From positions 2,370,501-2,434,500 of the forward strand of contig JAUPFP010000029.1 of NCBI GenBank assembly GCA_036925085.1: DNA of 64,000 bases. The letters are read 5' to 3'. Within the stretch, counting starts at the first letter, position 1; every line of letters begins with the position of its first letter. This stretch comes from Brachycybe producta. Its lineage: Eukaryota; Arthropoda; Diplopoda; Playtdesmida; Andrognathidae. The notes beneath the pieces are model-generated. The model was not told the DNA's origin. It made no database searches and was given only the letters and a program-made list of their open reading frames with translations. Positions 9,853 through 40,030 of this stretch are shown here, in pieces. Made by a program: the position numbers and the translations under genes.

Positions 9853-10486
9853 GCTCATAAATTCATTAATTTTATTGTATTTAAATTATTAAAACAAACT
9901 TAAATATAATTATTGTTAAAATTCTTTTCTGTTGTCTGATGTCACATGCCCCGCCCTTTTTATTTCTAATTGGCTGATATTTGATCAGATGCTCACAAAA
10001 GGGTGGAGCCAAAGAATTATTCTGAAGCTGTCTACAGGTGCCTGTGTTGTAATCACAGGCATTTAGAAATCGGGACGAACTTCAGTTGGCTCCGCCCTTT
10101 TATGATGACTTGTGTGGTTCCATGTTGAAAAGGGCGGAGCATGTGACGTCAGACTACATAACCAACCAATTAGAAGTTGCCGGTCGTCATAAAAAGAGCG
10201 GAGCCAACACTAACCCACTAACCTAACCTAACCTAACACCTTATACATGGACTCTATGTAATAGTTGATTGTAGCGCCGCCTGTCTTCAAACATTTGAAA
10301 CATTAATTTAAAAAGTTCTATGTTAAAAATCCTATACCTCAAAAAAAGTTTTTGGTTTTTAGCAAAATTTTTTTAATGGAGATGGTGGCTCCATCTATTT
10401 TGAGTGAATTTTTTTAAATTTATTTTATTGTTTGGTATATTGTTAAACAATTCCTAAATATATAGTTTATTATTTGCGTTACAGCT

Positions 10487-10552
10487 GTCTGTTTAGCTGT
10501 GTTGGTAGTGTCATTGCTTTCTGAGCTAGGGGTCTGAGGTTCGAGCCTCAGT
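10487..10552 (+). repeat. tRNA-derived segment, inverted array copy 6
   Basis: Plus-strand copy with TTAGCTGTGTTGGTAGTG and GGTTCGAGCCTCAG; one of the two best preserved internal pol III promoters in the family. Confidence 0.68.
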
Positions 10553-10832
10553 GGATGTGCATGAATTCATTATTTTGATTGTATTCAATAAAACAAACTT
10601 AAATATAATATGAGCGTCAACAATTTTTAATTGGTTTGTTACTCGGTCTGATGTCACATGTCCCGCCCTTTTTATTTCAAATTGGTTGATATTTGGTCTG
10701 ACACTCATAAAAGGGCGGAGCCAAAGAAATTCTGAAGCTGTCTACAGATGCCTGTCTGATTTCTTATTTTTGCCCTCTTTTAAGTCGCCATCTTGAGTGC
10801 TTTGTAGTTTCGCCACTAGAGGGTGTTTGTTT

Positions 10833-11022
10833 ACAGGCAAGTAAGCGCAGCAAAATATAGTAGTTTGCTCCGCCTGTTTATGAGGAACGGCAACTTTTAA
10901 ATTGGTTGTTTAGTCTGACGTCATATTCTCCGCCCTTTTAATTTTTTATTGGTTGATAATTAGTATGACGTTCATAAAAGAGCGGGGCAAACGACTGTAT
11001 TTTGCTGCGCTTACTTGCCTGT
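10833..11022. mobile_element. hAT-like MITE (190 bp)
   Basis: The ends are ACAGGCAAGTAAGCGCAGCA and its inverted counterpart, about 40 bases of near-perfect terminal inverted repeat extending to TTTGCTCCGC. Directly outside lie GTTTGTTT and GTTTGTTG, a 7/8 match that fits an 8-bp target-site duplication. ACAGG...CCTGT ends with 8-bp duplications match the other hAT-like elements in this window. No coding capacity. Confidence 0.78.
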
Positions 11023-11131
11023 GTTTGTTGACATTAATTTAATAAAGTTACGCGAGTTTTGTATTTTTCTAAATTTCTAGTTATATTTCTCAGGAAAAAA
11101 ACGCTTTTTTTGAAGTTATTTCTTCATTCGA

Positions 11132-13121
11132 ATGTCATTAAAAGACAACAATGTTAAAAAGAAAGAGGATTTACCATTCGAATTGGAAAGCCAGTTTATT
11201 TTACGTCTACCTTTAGTAAGTGGAAATAAAAGAGCGAAAATAAAATAAACTTAAATTTCCATTTTGTGTTTATAATTTAAATTAGGAACCAGCTCAGGAG
11301 TTACGGAAGGCAGTTAAATTGGGAGCAAATAATTTAAAGGACCGTCTGAGTATTCAATTAGAAAACGACATGAGGCACGGAACGGTTCGATTGGACAACT
11401 ACGTCTGGTCAGCCAAGGTTTACACCATTCTCACAAATGACCAAATCATCGCAAAGTGCTTTCAACTTTTACAAAATTGCTTTTGTTTTTCTTACAAGTT
11501 GGTCGACTTACCGTCAATCCTGGAATCTCACAAGACCATAGATCGGAAGACGTTGTACAAGACAGCCGATATTTGTCAAGTTTGTCGTAACTTTTTCTAA
11601 TTTTATCTCGCATACCTCCTATATATATATATCGACATTTACCGACGTTTTTTTTCTTCGTAAAATAACTAGATGCTGATTTGTACCGAAGAGGAAGATG
11701 CTCCGACACCCGAAGAAGAAGAAACGACTAAGAAAAAAGACAAGAAAGATATTCCGAAAGTGGATAAGAAATATTTGTGGCCACACGGAAGTAAACGAAG
11801 GAATTTATAAATTGGAATAAATTACATAATCTCTTGTTGTTACGTTTCTTTTTATACGAATTTAGTTACTCCTCCATTGAAAAATGTTCGAAAGCGAAGG
11901 TTTAGAAAAACATTGAAGAAAAAGGTTTTAATTAAGTATATGGATGAATGTGGTACCGGATAGTTAAAAATGTTTTTCTTGATCGTCGGTAGGTTGTCGA
12001 TGCTCCGGAAACTGAAAAGGAAGTAAAGAGGTTGTTCCGAGTTGACAATGAAGCTGTTGCAGTCAAATGGGAAGTGATTACGGATGAAGAAGATGGAGTC
12101 AAACAGAAGAACTTGATGGGAGAGACACTGAATGGCAGCGTTGCATCGCCGGCCATCAGCGGACCTTTGTTTTCTAATTCTCAGAGTTTAGATATCGGTT
12201 TGTTTAGTCGCTTTATGTATAGACATAGAGTTGAATTGACGTAAAGGACGATACCGTTTCAGGCGAACACGATATCTTCGGAGAAGTGGTCAGTAGCTCG
12301 GAGGACGAAGTGGACGTGAACATCGTCGATTCTGCGGATGACGAAGGAAGTCGAATGTCGAGTAGCAATTTGGGACGAGCCGAGTCGAAGGATTCCGAAC
12401 GGATGACTCACTTCAGCAAACAGATGCTTCAAGGATCGTCTTCTCCGACCGGTTCTACGTCTGGAGGTGAAGGTTATTCGGATCACATTCAGGCAGCCCT
12501 CGAAAATGCGGGGATAGTTAAAAATGAACTAGGAGATGAAAATCACGAAGGCATTATCAATGTTCTTTTTTTTTTTGTTATTCTGTCACAATATTTGATA
12601 ACCGTTATTGTTTAGCTCTTTTGGATAAGTTAGAGGATCTGAAACAACAATTATTGGATGTGAGTACGAGACGACTCGCACGGGAACAAGAAATTGCTAG
12701 CATCGAAAACTTGGCTCTAAAAGTAAAACATTTTTAAAAAAAGTTTCATTATAATCGCAACAGCAACCAGAAAAAATGGCGTTTTTCAGTTAGAAAACTT
12801 GGTTAGAGGCTTAAATTAAGTGGCTAGACGACAAATTAGAACCTATTGAGAGTATAACTAGCCTCTAGCCAGGTTATTTGACTGGAAAACGCATTTTCTG
12901 GTTATTTTAAATGATTAATCACTTTCTTGCTGATTTTTTTTTACATTTACAGCAAAGATTCAAAAGTTTGTTAGATGGTTTAATCGCAGAGGAAAAGGAA
13001 AAACAGCAAGAGGCACGAAGATGACAACGAATAATCATTAAAAATCGAATCTCAAAATGCTAATTTTGTTTTTGATTTTTTGTAGTACGAAGAAATTGCG
13101 GCACTTCTTCGGCAGCATTAA
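11132..13121 (+). CDS. TAF7: TFIID subunit 7
   Basis: Subunit of the general transcription factor TFIID, which binds TAF1 and restrains its acetyltransferase activity. Ten exons read in phase: 11132-11215, 11286-11417, 11499-11579, 11673-11790, 11866-11924, 11993-12197, 12263-~12550, ~12616-12722, 12953-13012 and 13086-13121, giving about 389 residues. Family landmarks are FELESQFILRLP at the N-terminus, NLKDRLSIQLEND and RHGTVRLD, then KLVDLPSILESHKTIDRKT and YKTADICQMLI, the basic PLKNVRKRRFRKTLKKK, KEVKRLFRVDNEAV, an acidic/Ser region, and a C-terminal coiled coil (ENLALK, QRFKSLLDGL). Human TAF7 is somewhat shorter (349). Two introns appear to use GC donors (after 12550 and 13012). If the last one is not spliced, the protein ends three residues later at a TGA. 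Confidence 0.95.
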
Positions 13122-13414
13122 TCAGCTTTTCAATTTGGATTGACTTCGATACGACCACCCGACTGTTTTTTGTTTTAAGTATTTAAAAATACTGAGTTTT
13201 TTATAAGATTTTTTGTGATTTTTCTAGTGAATATTTTTATGCAAATTCAAATTGTGTATTTTAGTGATAAACGTTTTTTCTGATTATTCTTTGACGAATT
13301 TTTACCATTTTAGCAACAGGATTAATAATGAACATTATCATGTTTTAAATTTATATACTTAAAATAAAATTCAAAATGTAATTTTTGTAAATGCCTCTCG
13401 AACTTTGGAAACTT
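13122..13414. other. Spacer after TAF7
   Basis: AT-rich, no gene seen; contains the TAF7 3' end (AATAAA-like ATAAAATTC near 13365). Confidence 0.4.
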
Positions 13415-13660
13415 GTCTTTTAGGAGTAAAATTAAGAGAAACTTTAAGTAACTAGAAGGGTAGCTCAATCACTTAAAGCTAATTTCATCTTGATATCGTT
13501 TTAAATGAGCTTTTCAAAATAACCCAACTATTTCTGTTTTTAATTTTAAAAAGTTCATTTTGAAAGATATCAACAAGAAAATACTATTAGATGGCTCAGC
13601 TGCCGTTCTAGTGTCTAACACACTTTCAAAATTCTCCTTAGTCTTGTTCTTCCTCAGAAC
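13415..13660. repeat. Dispersed inverted-repeat element, family R2
   Basis: Starts with GGAGTAAAATTAAGAGAAAC and CTAGAAGGGTAGCTCAATCA, ends with the reverse complement (CCGTTCTAGTGTCTAACAC). The centre has GAAAGATATCAAC. The inverted ends are long and imperfect and no protein is encoded. Confidence 0.75.
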
Positions 13661-14121
13661 AACTTGTGCGTCTTAATATAATGATTGTACGATTTCATAC
13701 ATCTACAAACAAAACTTTAATCTTTGTTCAATAATAAACATATTTGAGTCATAATTATACTTTTAAATCTAAAAAAAAATGAAAAAAATGGATTCTTCAA
13801 CAAAAAAATCTTATCTAAATATATAAATATAATGGGAGATTCGTAGTGATTCGATTGTGAAACTATTGCTCGAAAAGTATTACAATGTTGAAGAACAAAA
13901 ACAATGTTTCTTTGGTTCTATGATTTGTTTTGTTTTTGCAATGAATCTACTCGAGACTAGAAAGTGCACAGAAAGATGAAAATCAAGTCCATTTCTATAT
14001 TTAAATTACGACCGACTATGAAAAGAAGATCAAAACTACGGTTTACGACTTTCAAAGTTGAATGAAAATGAAAGTATGTGTCGTATCGTATATATATATA
14101 ATACATAATTATAAATGGAGA
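13661..14121. other. 3' flank of FRY
   Basis: AT-rich convergent intergenic region between TAF7 (plus) and FRY (minus). It contains a short TA run near 14092. Expected to hold the FRY 3' untranslated region; no other gene recognised. Confidence 0.4.
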
Positions 14122-34254
<20,133 letters not shown>

Positions 34255-34724
34255 CTCCACTTTTTTTTATTTCGTAATCTTTTCTTAAGTTAAACGTTAA
34301 CTTAACGATTTTAATGTCATTTCTTTCTTAAAAATAAAAGTCTACGGACTCAAATCGGGATGTAAAATATAACAATGGTCATTGGCCTCTCTACTTGAAA
34401 ATGGACCTTTTAAATACTATTTATCAAAAGATTCTCTTCGTTTTTTAATCAAAATACAATAATCAACTTTAATATACCTTCTTACGAGTGTATTTTCACC
34501 AATAAATGGATAAAAACATTCATAATTTAAGATTCAAACTTGAAGAAATTGACACAAGAAAAGACGTCCATTACAGTCCTATCGATCTTTTTAATCGATA
34601 TGTAGTGGCGGAAAAAGAAAATTACTATGCAAAGTGCTGCCATCTATTGTTCTAAAGTTGCACCTCTAATACATAAAACTAAAGAATCGACCAACTATAG
34701 TTGCCTCAACGTAAGATGAAGCTT

Positions 34725-35100
34725 GTGACGTCAGACGGGTTGACAAAAAATTTAGGCTTATGTCATTTTGTCTTTATTAAAAAAGGGGTTATAACAAAAG
34801 AATGACAGGCATCTGTAGAGAGCTTCAGAATTTCCTTTTATGAGCATCATCAATTTCTAATTGGTTTGTTACTTGGTCTGATGTCACATTCCCCGTTCTT
34901 TTTATTTCTAATTGGTTGATAATTTTTTTCTGACACTCATAAAAGAGCGGAGCGAAAAAAATTCTGAAGCTGTCTACAGATGCCTGTAAAGAATGCAATA
35001 ACCATTTTCTTACTATTATTATTTTTCTATAAGATCAAATGACTGTCCTAAATTTTACGTTAACCCATCTGACGTCACAAGCAGCCTCTTACAATGAAGC
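34725..35100. mobile_element. MITE with TGACGTCAGA..GGGTTGAC ends, split by a nested MITE
   Basis: The left end TGTGACGTCAGACGGGTTGAC is inverted at the right as GTTAACCCATCTGACGTCAC. Inside are AAATTTAGG and its inverted CCTAAATTT. A second copy of the family is at 39305-39495. The middle is interrupted by the hAT-like element at 34809-34987. Confidence 0.8.
34809..34987. mobile_element. hAT-like MITE (short founder-type copy) with 8-bp duplication, nested
   Basis: Ends are ACAGGCATCTGTAGA and TCTACAGATGCCTGT, flanked on both sides by AAAGAATG, an exact 8-bp target-site duplication. The interior shows the GGTTTGTTACTTGGTCTGAT and TCTAATTGGTTGATA blocks also seen in the big arrays at 4247-7353 and 9480-10757, which therefore look like expanded relatives of this element. 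Confidence 0.88.
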
Positions 35101-35478
35101 GACTAAATAGAACTTTTGGTTTATGCAAATTAAGTGAGAATTACTATAAGTAATTTAAATAAATATAAAGAAAAAAAAGTAAAAATAATTTATAATAAAA
35201 AAGAACAAATTTTAAGGTTGAAACAAAATATCCTAAATTACATTTCTTTATCTAGACATAAAATTTTGTATTATATTTATTAATTTATCAATTCGAATTT
35301 AATTTTACAAAATGATGAAATTTTGTTTCTTTATATCATCAATTTTTATTACAAACAATTACACTTTTCTTGTCTTACATAAGAGCTTCTAATTGCAAAT
35401 ATGTATAATAAAAAAATCACGAATAAATAAAATGTTTACTATTTGAAAGAAACACACAATTAAATTGAATTAACTAAT
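35101..35478. other. AT-rich 3' flank of the hAT-derived gene
   Basis: No gene seen; likely 3' UTR and spacer. Confidence 0.4.
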
Positions 35479-37827
35479 TCACTTTCTAGAATAACCGGAA
35501 ACTGGGACAGGTGGAAGTAAATCATAAAGAAATTGGGAACGTCGGTTCTCCTGTTCCGAAAACCTCTGAACGACAAGTGAATTAAAATTAGGCATTGCCT
35601 TTAGAAAGTCAGTTACAACGGTCAGAGCGGAGACCACATTGAGATGACCATAACTTCGAGACTGACCCAAATCCACGAACGTATTCAGAGCAGAAACGGT
35701 TCTCTTTAGCGTGTCGAAACATCGTTCTGATTCGGTCGTCAACAGCGGAGTTGTAGAAGCAATCTCCAACAAGGTGTAGGTCTCAGAAAAGTCTTCTTTT
35801 AGGTCGTTCTTACGAACTGCGTCCATCATTGCCAATGCGCCTTTTGGAAACTTAAAGTATGGAGTCTTGTAGAGTACCTGAAGTTCAGTCAACAGTTTCT
35901 CTTTCGATACCATAGGAAATGCATTTGTAGCAGCATTCAGTTGTTCTTCGGGAAAATCGTCTTTGTAAGAGTGAAACAAGTTGGAATCGACTAACTGGAA
36001 GGCCAGAAGACAGTCCACATCTTTGAACCGATCCATCACCTGCTGAATTATAACATCGCAAGCCTCTTTAGCGGCACCTTTCAGAAAATCATCTACGTCC
36101 ACCTTCCTCATCTTCGTGTCGCCGATCGGAACAGCAGAGGAGGTGACAGCAGCCGATATTTCGTTCTCTCCGATCCACTGAATGGCCGTCGTGAAGTTCT
36201 GTACGGCATTGTAAGCTGAAACTTCATCCAGATCAACCTGCTGCAACTTCTGATGCAAAATATCTGCAAATGGCATCACGAGATTAAAGAATCTAAGAAA
36301 AAACGAGAATTTCGTGTCATAAAAAAGATCGCGTAGAACGGAGGCCTCGTGAACAGTCACAAAATCCCAGTCCTCTCCATCTACGATCTGATCGAGACAT
36401 TCCAAAAGAATCTCTCGATTCTGAACGACAGTGCAAACAGCTTGTCCTTCGAGAACCATCCACTGAGTTCCGTGCCTTTTGCAAACCTCCTTCAGAAGTT
36501 CTGTTTGTTTCTGAGACGGAGCTGCAAAGAACGAAATGATAGCAGCCAGGTTTGCAAAGAAAACACGTATCGGTCGAACGACACTAGTAGCCCTTTCAAT
36601 CATGAGTGTCAATGGATGAACGTAACACTGTACAAAATTGGCGTACGGAAAATGTTCTTTGATTCTGTGCTGCAAACTGGAACCAGCTCTCATCGGAAAC
36701 GATCCGTCATTAGTCTGAGCAATCAACTTTTCTTCCAGTCCATATTTTCCCAGTTCGGCCGCAACCACGTCACCGACAACGCTTCCATCAACAACGTCTA
36801 CGAAACCCCAAAGACGCTCAATGAGTTTATTTTCAACCAGATATCTAAGTATGATCGAAGTGGTTCCCGGATGCGAAACATCGGATACGTTATCAATCTG
36901 AACAGAAACGAACCGTGTTTTTGACAGTTCATTAGCAACCTCATCTCTGTAAACCTGAAGCATACAATCGAGAAGTTCATCTCGAATAATCTCTAGAGGT
37001 CGTGTCCTTGACGCGGAAGAGGAGGAGGAAGACGAACCTCCTAAAGAATGAGAAAAACACAAATGGGCTGTATCCGAAGAAGACGGTGACGTTACGAACA
37101 AAAAGGGCGATCCGACCAAGCCGTCAGCTAATTTACTATCCAAAGAAGCAGCAAATTTCACAAGTCCAAAAAGTGTTTCTCCAGGTTGTCGACTATTCTG
37201 AAAAACAAGATGAGCATTGTTTTGTTCTGTATGAATCGCGTTATGAAGCGGTTTCGTATGCGAAAGACAAAAAACAATGCATTCGATTAGTCTCGATAGT
37301 ACAAAACGGTTCCGATCGACTTCGGCGTTATGTTTCTGTGCCGCTGCGCTACGACGGTAAAGATCCGCCATCGCGTCAACTTCCTTCTTAGCCTGGTACA
37401 ACATTAGTTCTTGTCCGAAATTAGATTCATCGAGCCCATCAGCATCACCCAAATGACCAAAAAGTTTAAGCTGAACACAATTATTGATATGAGTCGACCC
37501 ACCTTCGTGCCTTTTGATCCGTTCCGACAGATGTTTCAGATCGTAATAGCCGGTTTTACTCCAAGCCGAATCACCTCCGAATTGACCGAATAATAAACAT
37601 GGAAAACAGTAAAGACCTTTTTTAGCTTCACTAACAGTTAACCAGTTTTTCTTACTAAACCAACTGACGACAAACTTCCGGTTCTCATGTTTACGAGTTG
37701 CTGTAGGTCGGTATTGGGTTATAACGATGTCAATCGGTTGATGGGGCCCGAGACGTTTAATTTCTAATTTATCCACATGACTATGACTTGAAAATGGATG
37801 TTCTAAAAGATAATCTACACGATTCAT
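35479..37827 (-). CDS. hAT-transposase-derived protein (TTF-type zinc finger, DUF4371, hAT dimerisation domain)
   Basis: Intronless ORF of 782 residues from the ATG at 37827; the frame stays open upstream but only to a GTG. Residues ~20-120 hold a TTF-type zinc-finger region (QYRPTATRKHENRKF, SWFSKKNWL, CFPCLLFG, then an HEGGSTHINNC His/Cys stretch). Residues ~270-480 form the RNase H-like transposase core of the ZMYM/DUF4371 type (VSVQIDNVSDVSH, AQTNDGSFPMRAG, FVQCYVHPLTLMI). The C-terminal ~90 residues match hAT dimerisation (LLEIASTTPLLTTESERCFD, TLKRTVSALN). Acidic residues sit at the expected places (QIDN, TNDG, TESER), so activity is not excluded. No terminal repeats with an 8-bp duplication could be found around it. 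It may be a domesticated gene or an old autonomous element. Confidence 0.85.
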   Translation of the reverse strand: MNRVDYLLEHPFSSHSHVDKLEIKRLGPHQPIDIVITQYRPTATRKHENRKFVVSWFSKKNWLTVSEAKKGLYCFPCLLFGQFGGDSAWSKTGYYDLKHLSERIKRHEGGSTHINNCVQLKLFGHLGDADGLDESNFGQELMLYQAKKEVDAMADLYRRSAAAQKHNAEVDRNRFVLSRLIECIVFCLSHTKPLHNAIHTEQNNAHLVFQNSRQPGETLFGLVKFAASLDSKLADGLVGSPFLFVTSPSSSDTAHLCFSHSLGGSSSSSSSASRTRPLEIIRDELLDCMLQVYRDEVANELSKTRFVSVQIDNVSDVSHPGTTSIILRYLVENKLIERLWGFVDVVDGSVVGDVVAAELGKYGLEEKLIAQTNDGSFPMRAGSSLQHRIKEHFPYANFVQCYVHPLTLMIERATSVVRPIRVFFANLAAIISFFAAPSQKQTELLKEVCKRHGTQWMVLEGQAVCTVVQNREILLECLDQIVDGEDWDFVTVHEASVLRDLFYDTKFSFFLRFFNLVMPFADILHQKLQQVDLDEVSAYNAVQNFTTAIQWIGENEISAAVTSSAVPIGDTKMRKVDVDDFLKGAAKEACDVIIQQVMDRFKDVDCLLAFQLVDSNLFHSYKDDFPEEQLNAATNAFPMVSKEKLLTELQVLYKTPYFKFPKGALAMMDAVRKNDLKEDFSETYTLLEIASTTPLLTTESERCFDTLKRTVSALNTFVDLGQSRSYGHLNVVSALTVVTDFLKAMPNFNSLVVQRFSEQENRRSQFLYDLLPPVPVSGYSRK

Positions 37828-39304
37828 GGTCCAACATTCAATTAAAACAAACCTTTTTCTTTTCTTTTTTCGAACAATTTTCACAACACAAATAAACCTC
37901 GGATGCGTTTCTTATTCGTTAAGCAGTTCGGTTTTTCTGAATCTCGTTATTTTTGCCTTCGATTTGCTCGAGAACGCTACAATAAAGATAAAAAAAGAGT
38001 GAGACGATGAGATATATAGGGGGGCACGAAAGAGAAAAGATCGAAATGGAGAGAGAAAAAGCAACTAAAAACATTTCCTCCAGGGGCTGGCTACCCTCAT
38101 CGTAGCCCCCCCCATTCTCTCCTCTCTCTCTCTCTCTCTCATTACACAAAGGGGATTTGTTGCTACGTAGGGGGGCTGAATTTTTCCAGCCCCTCCCAGG
38201 CCGCAGAGCACTCCAACAGTGTTGCCAAGTTGGCAAATATCATTACGAAGACTTTAGAAAGGCTTAGTAGCCAAAAGGGATAAGTGACATTTTTATGTAA
38301 AAAAAAAATGGGAGATAAATACCATATTTTGACAATGAAATGATAAACAATTTGTTGAACAAGAGAAATAAATGAAAAAAAAACTACTTGTTGTTGCTTT
38401 ATAGTATTAAAACGTAAAACGTAACATTGATATCTACGGAGGTTTCTTACTTCCGAACTCAACATACTCAGGAACATTACTTTCGTCACTTATTTCTCTT
38501 GGTTTCTGAGCTCCTCGTTTAAAATAATCAATAGCGAAAAAATATTATTTGTCCTTCTATAGTTTGCTGTTTTTCTTGTTAATTTTCTTACTAATTAGCA
38601 GTTATTTACGAAAAAAGAAATATATACAATCTTTAATGTTCATTTTATAATAAGAAATTGGATAGAAACGGCCCCCAGCTTATGTTTAGTAAATTTCTTA
38701 GGTTCAAATTCAAGAATCGAAACACTTGAACTGAAACTTAAACCCTCTAAACAGGTTTCCAACATAGAAAAACTTTGTTTTATGGAGTAAACTTGAATAG
38801 GATTTTATATGTTATAATCTTACTTAGATGATTTAAATTAAACCTAAGAAGGGCAAATCTTCTTCTTGAATTTGGGCCTTAGTATTTTTTTTTAAAAACA
38901 TATTTCGTTATTTGTGTATTTTGTTCTATTTTCTGAAATAAAAATCATTTCATGATCTTTATAATATAATAGTTGGCATCTATATATTGTTTTTCATATA
39001 AATTGGATTTTATGATACAAAATACAAAAGAAAAGTGCAACACGACTCCCAAGTTATCATATATTATTAAAAGGTGAACTGAGGTCATTCTGACTCATTC
39101 ATTCATTGAAGAGAAGGGGTCGAGGGGGAGGGGTTAGGGAATGAGAGTATAGGTGATTGAAAAATGAATTAAAACAAAAAGAAATTCCAAATAAACTTTT
39201 ACTACACATAAAATAACATAATCGTGTGCAGATTAAACGAATATAATCCACAGATCGAAAATCATTTATTTATTTTTTACACTTGCCACGTCGTAAAAAA
39301 GAAC
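37828..39304. other. Intergenic: low-complexity and AT-rich
   Basis: Contains a (CT)n/(GA)n run near 38120-38141, G- and C-rich blocks near 38020, 38105 and 38170 that partly mirror each other (GGGGCTGG / CCAGCCCC), and AT-rich sequence. No protein-coding gene recognised. Confidence 0.4.
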
Positions 39305-39495
39305 CTTATGACGTCAGAGGGGTTAACGTAAAATATAATGATTATGTCATTTAATCTAATAGAAAAAAGAAGATATCAATCCCTCTCAAAAGTTTAAACA
39401 AAGGGCTTTATGAATTCTGTTGATAATATCATAATACCCATTTTTAATAAACAAAACGTACACACGCCCACATTTTTTGTCAACCCCTCTGACGT
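39305..39495. mobile_element. Second copy of the TGACGTCAGAGGGGTT MITE
   Basis: The left end TGACGTCAGAGGGGTTAACG is inverted on the right as TCAACCCCTCTGACGT. It is about 190 bases with no nested insertion, so it shows the intact structure of the copy at 34725-35100. Confidence 0.8.
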
Positions 39496-40030
39496 AACAA
39501 ACTTCCTATAGCGAATTTTCAGCGCCACTATGTGAGAAAAATAAGAAACCAGCAAACAGCGTAGGCTTTTTACTTCACTCTTTTCATCGAATGGACAGAT
39601 CTTCTCTTCTTTGTAGGCCATGTCCAGCTCCAGGCCGCCAGGCGTATTGTTTATAACTTCCGTTTTAACATCTGATTGTTCATTGAGTTATCTAATAGTG
39701 ACGCCATCATTACAGATTTATACTGACTTGACCTCAAAACGGTGGATTAAAAGATAATTAAAAGAATGTCGGCGTTAGTCTCGCGTAATTTCTTTGTAAA
39801 GTTTTGATGGAAATGCTGGCGCCATCTACTGGTTATTTTCTGAAACTTGAGCTATAGTATTATTTACTTTTTAATTGATGAACAGCTGAAATACTACACG
39901 TAATTTATATTGTTCTGACTGAGAATGAAGAAATGAATAATTCGGACATTCGGTAGGTAAACAAACGGTAAACTGATTATAATAGATATAAATAAACGCG
40001 TTTTTGTTGACGACAGTAGTATCTTTAGTG
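39496..40030. other. Upstream region of PEX3
   Basis: No gene recognised; probable PEX3 promoter and 5' leader. Contains GCGCCATCTACTGG near 39818, a short motif recurring elsewhere in the window. Confidence 0.4.

Larger units (their letters stand above)
9480..10757. repeat. Inverted partner of the tandem array (about two units)
   Basis: Two units of the repeat found at 4247-7353, in the opposite orientation. CCTAACC runs occur at ~9500 and ~10219, the tRNA-like segments are now on the plus strand, and the array ends at CTACAGATGCCTGT (~10743-10756). The unit period is again about 705 bases. Together the two arrays form a large inverted arrangement around MRPL15 and tRNA-Gly. Confidence 0.85.

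Noticed and set aside
36349..37391. Long plus-strand open frames opposite the hAT-derived gene
   Set aside because: Antisense to a well-conserved coding sequence; no family resemblance.
38075..38215. GGGGCTGG/CCAGCCCC mirror blocks as ends of an autonomous hAT element around 35479-37827
   Set aside because: Both blocks lie on the same side of the gene and no matching end or 8-bp duplication was found on the other side.
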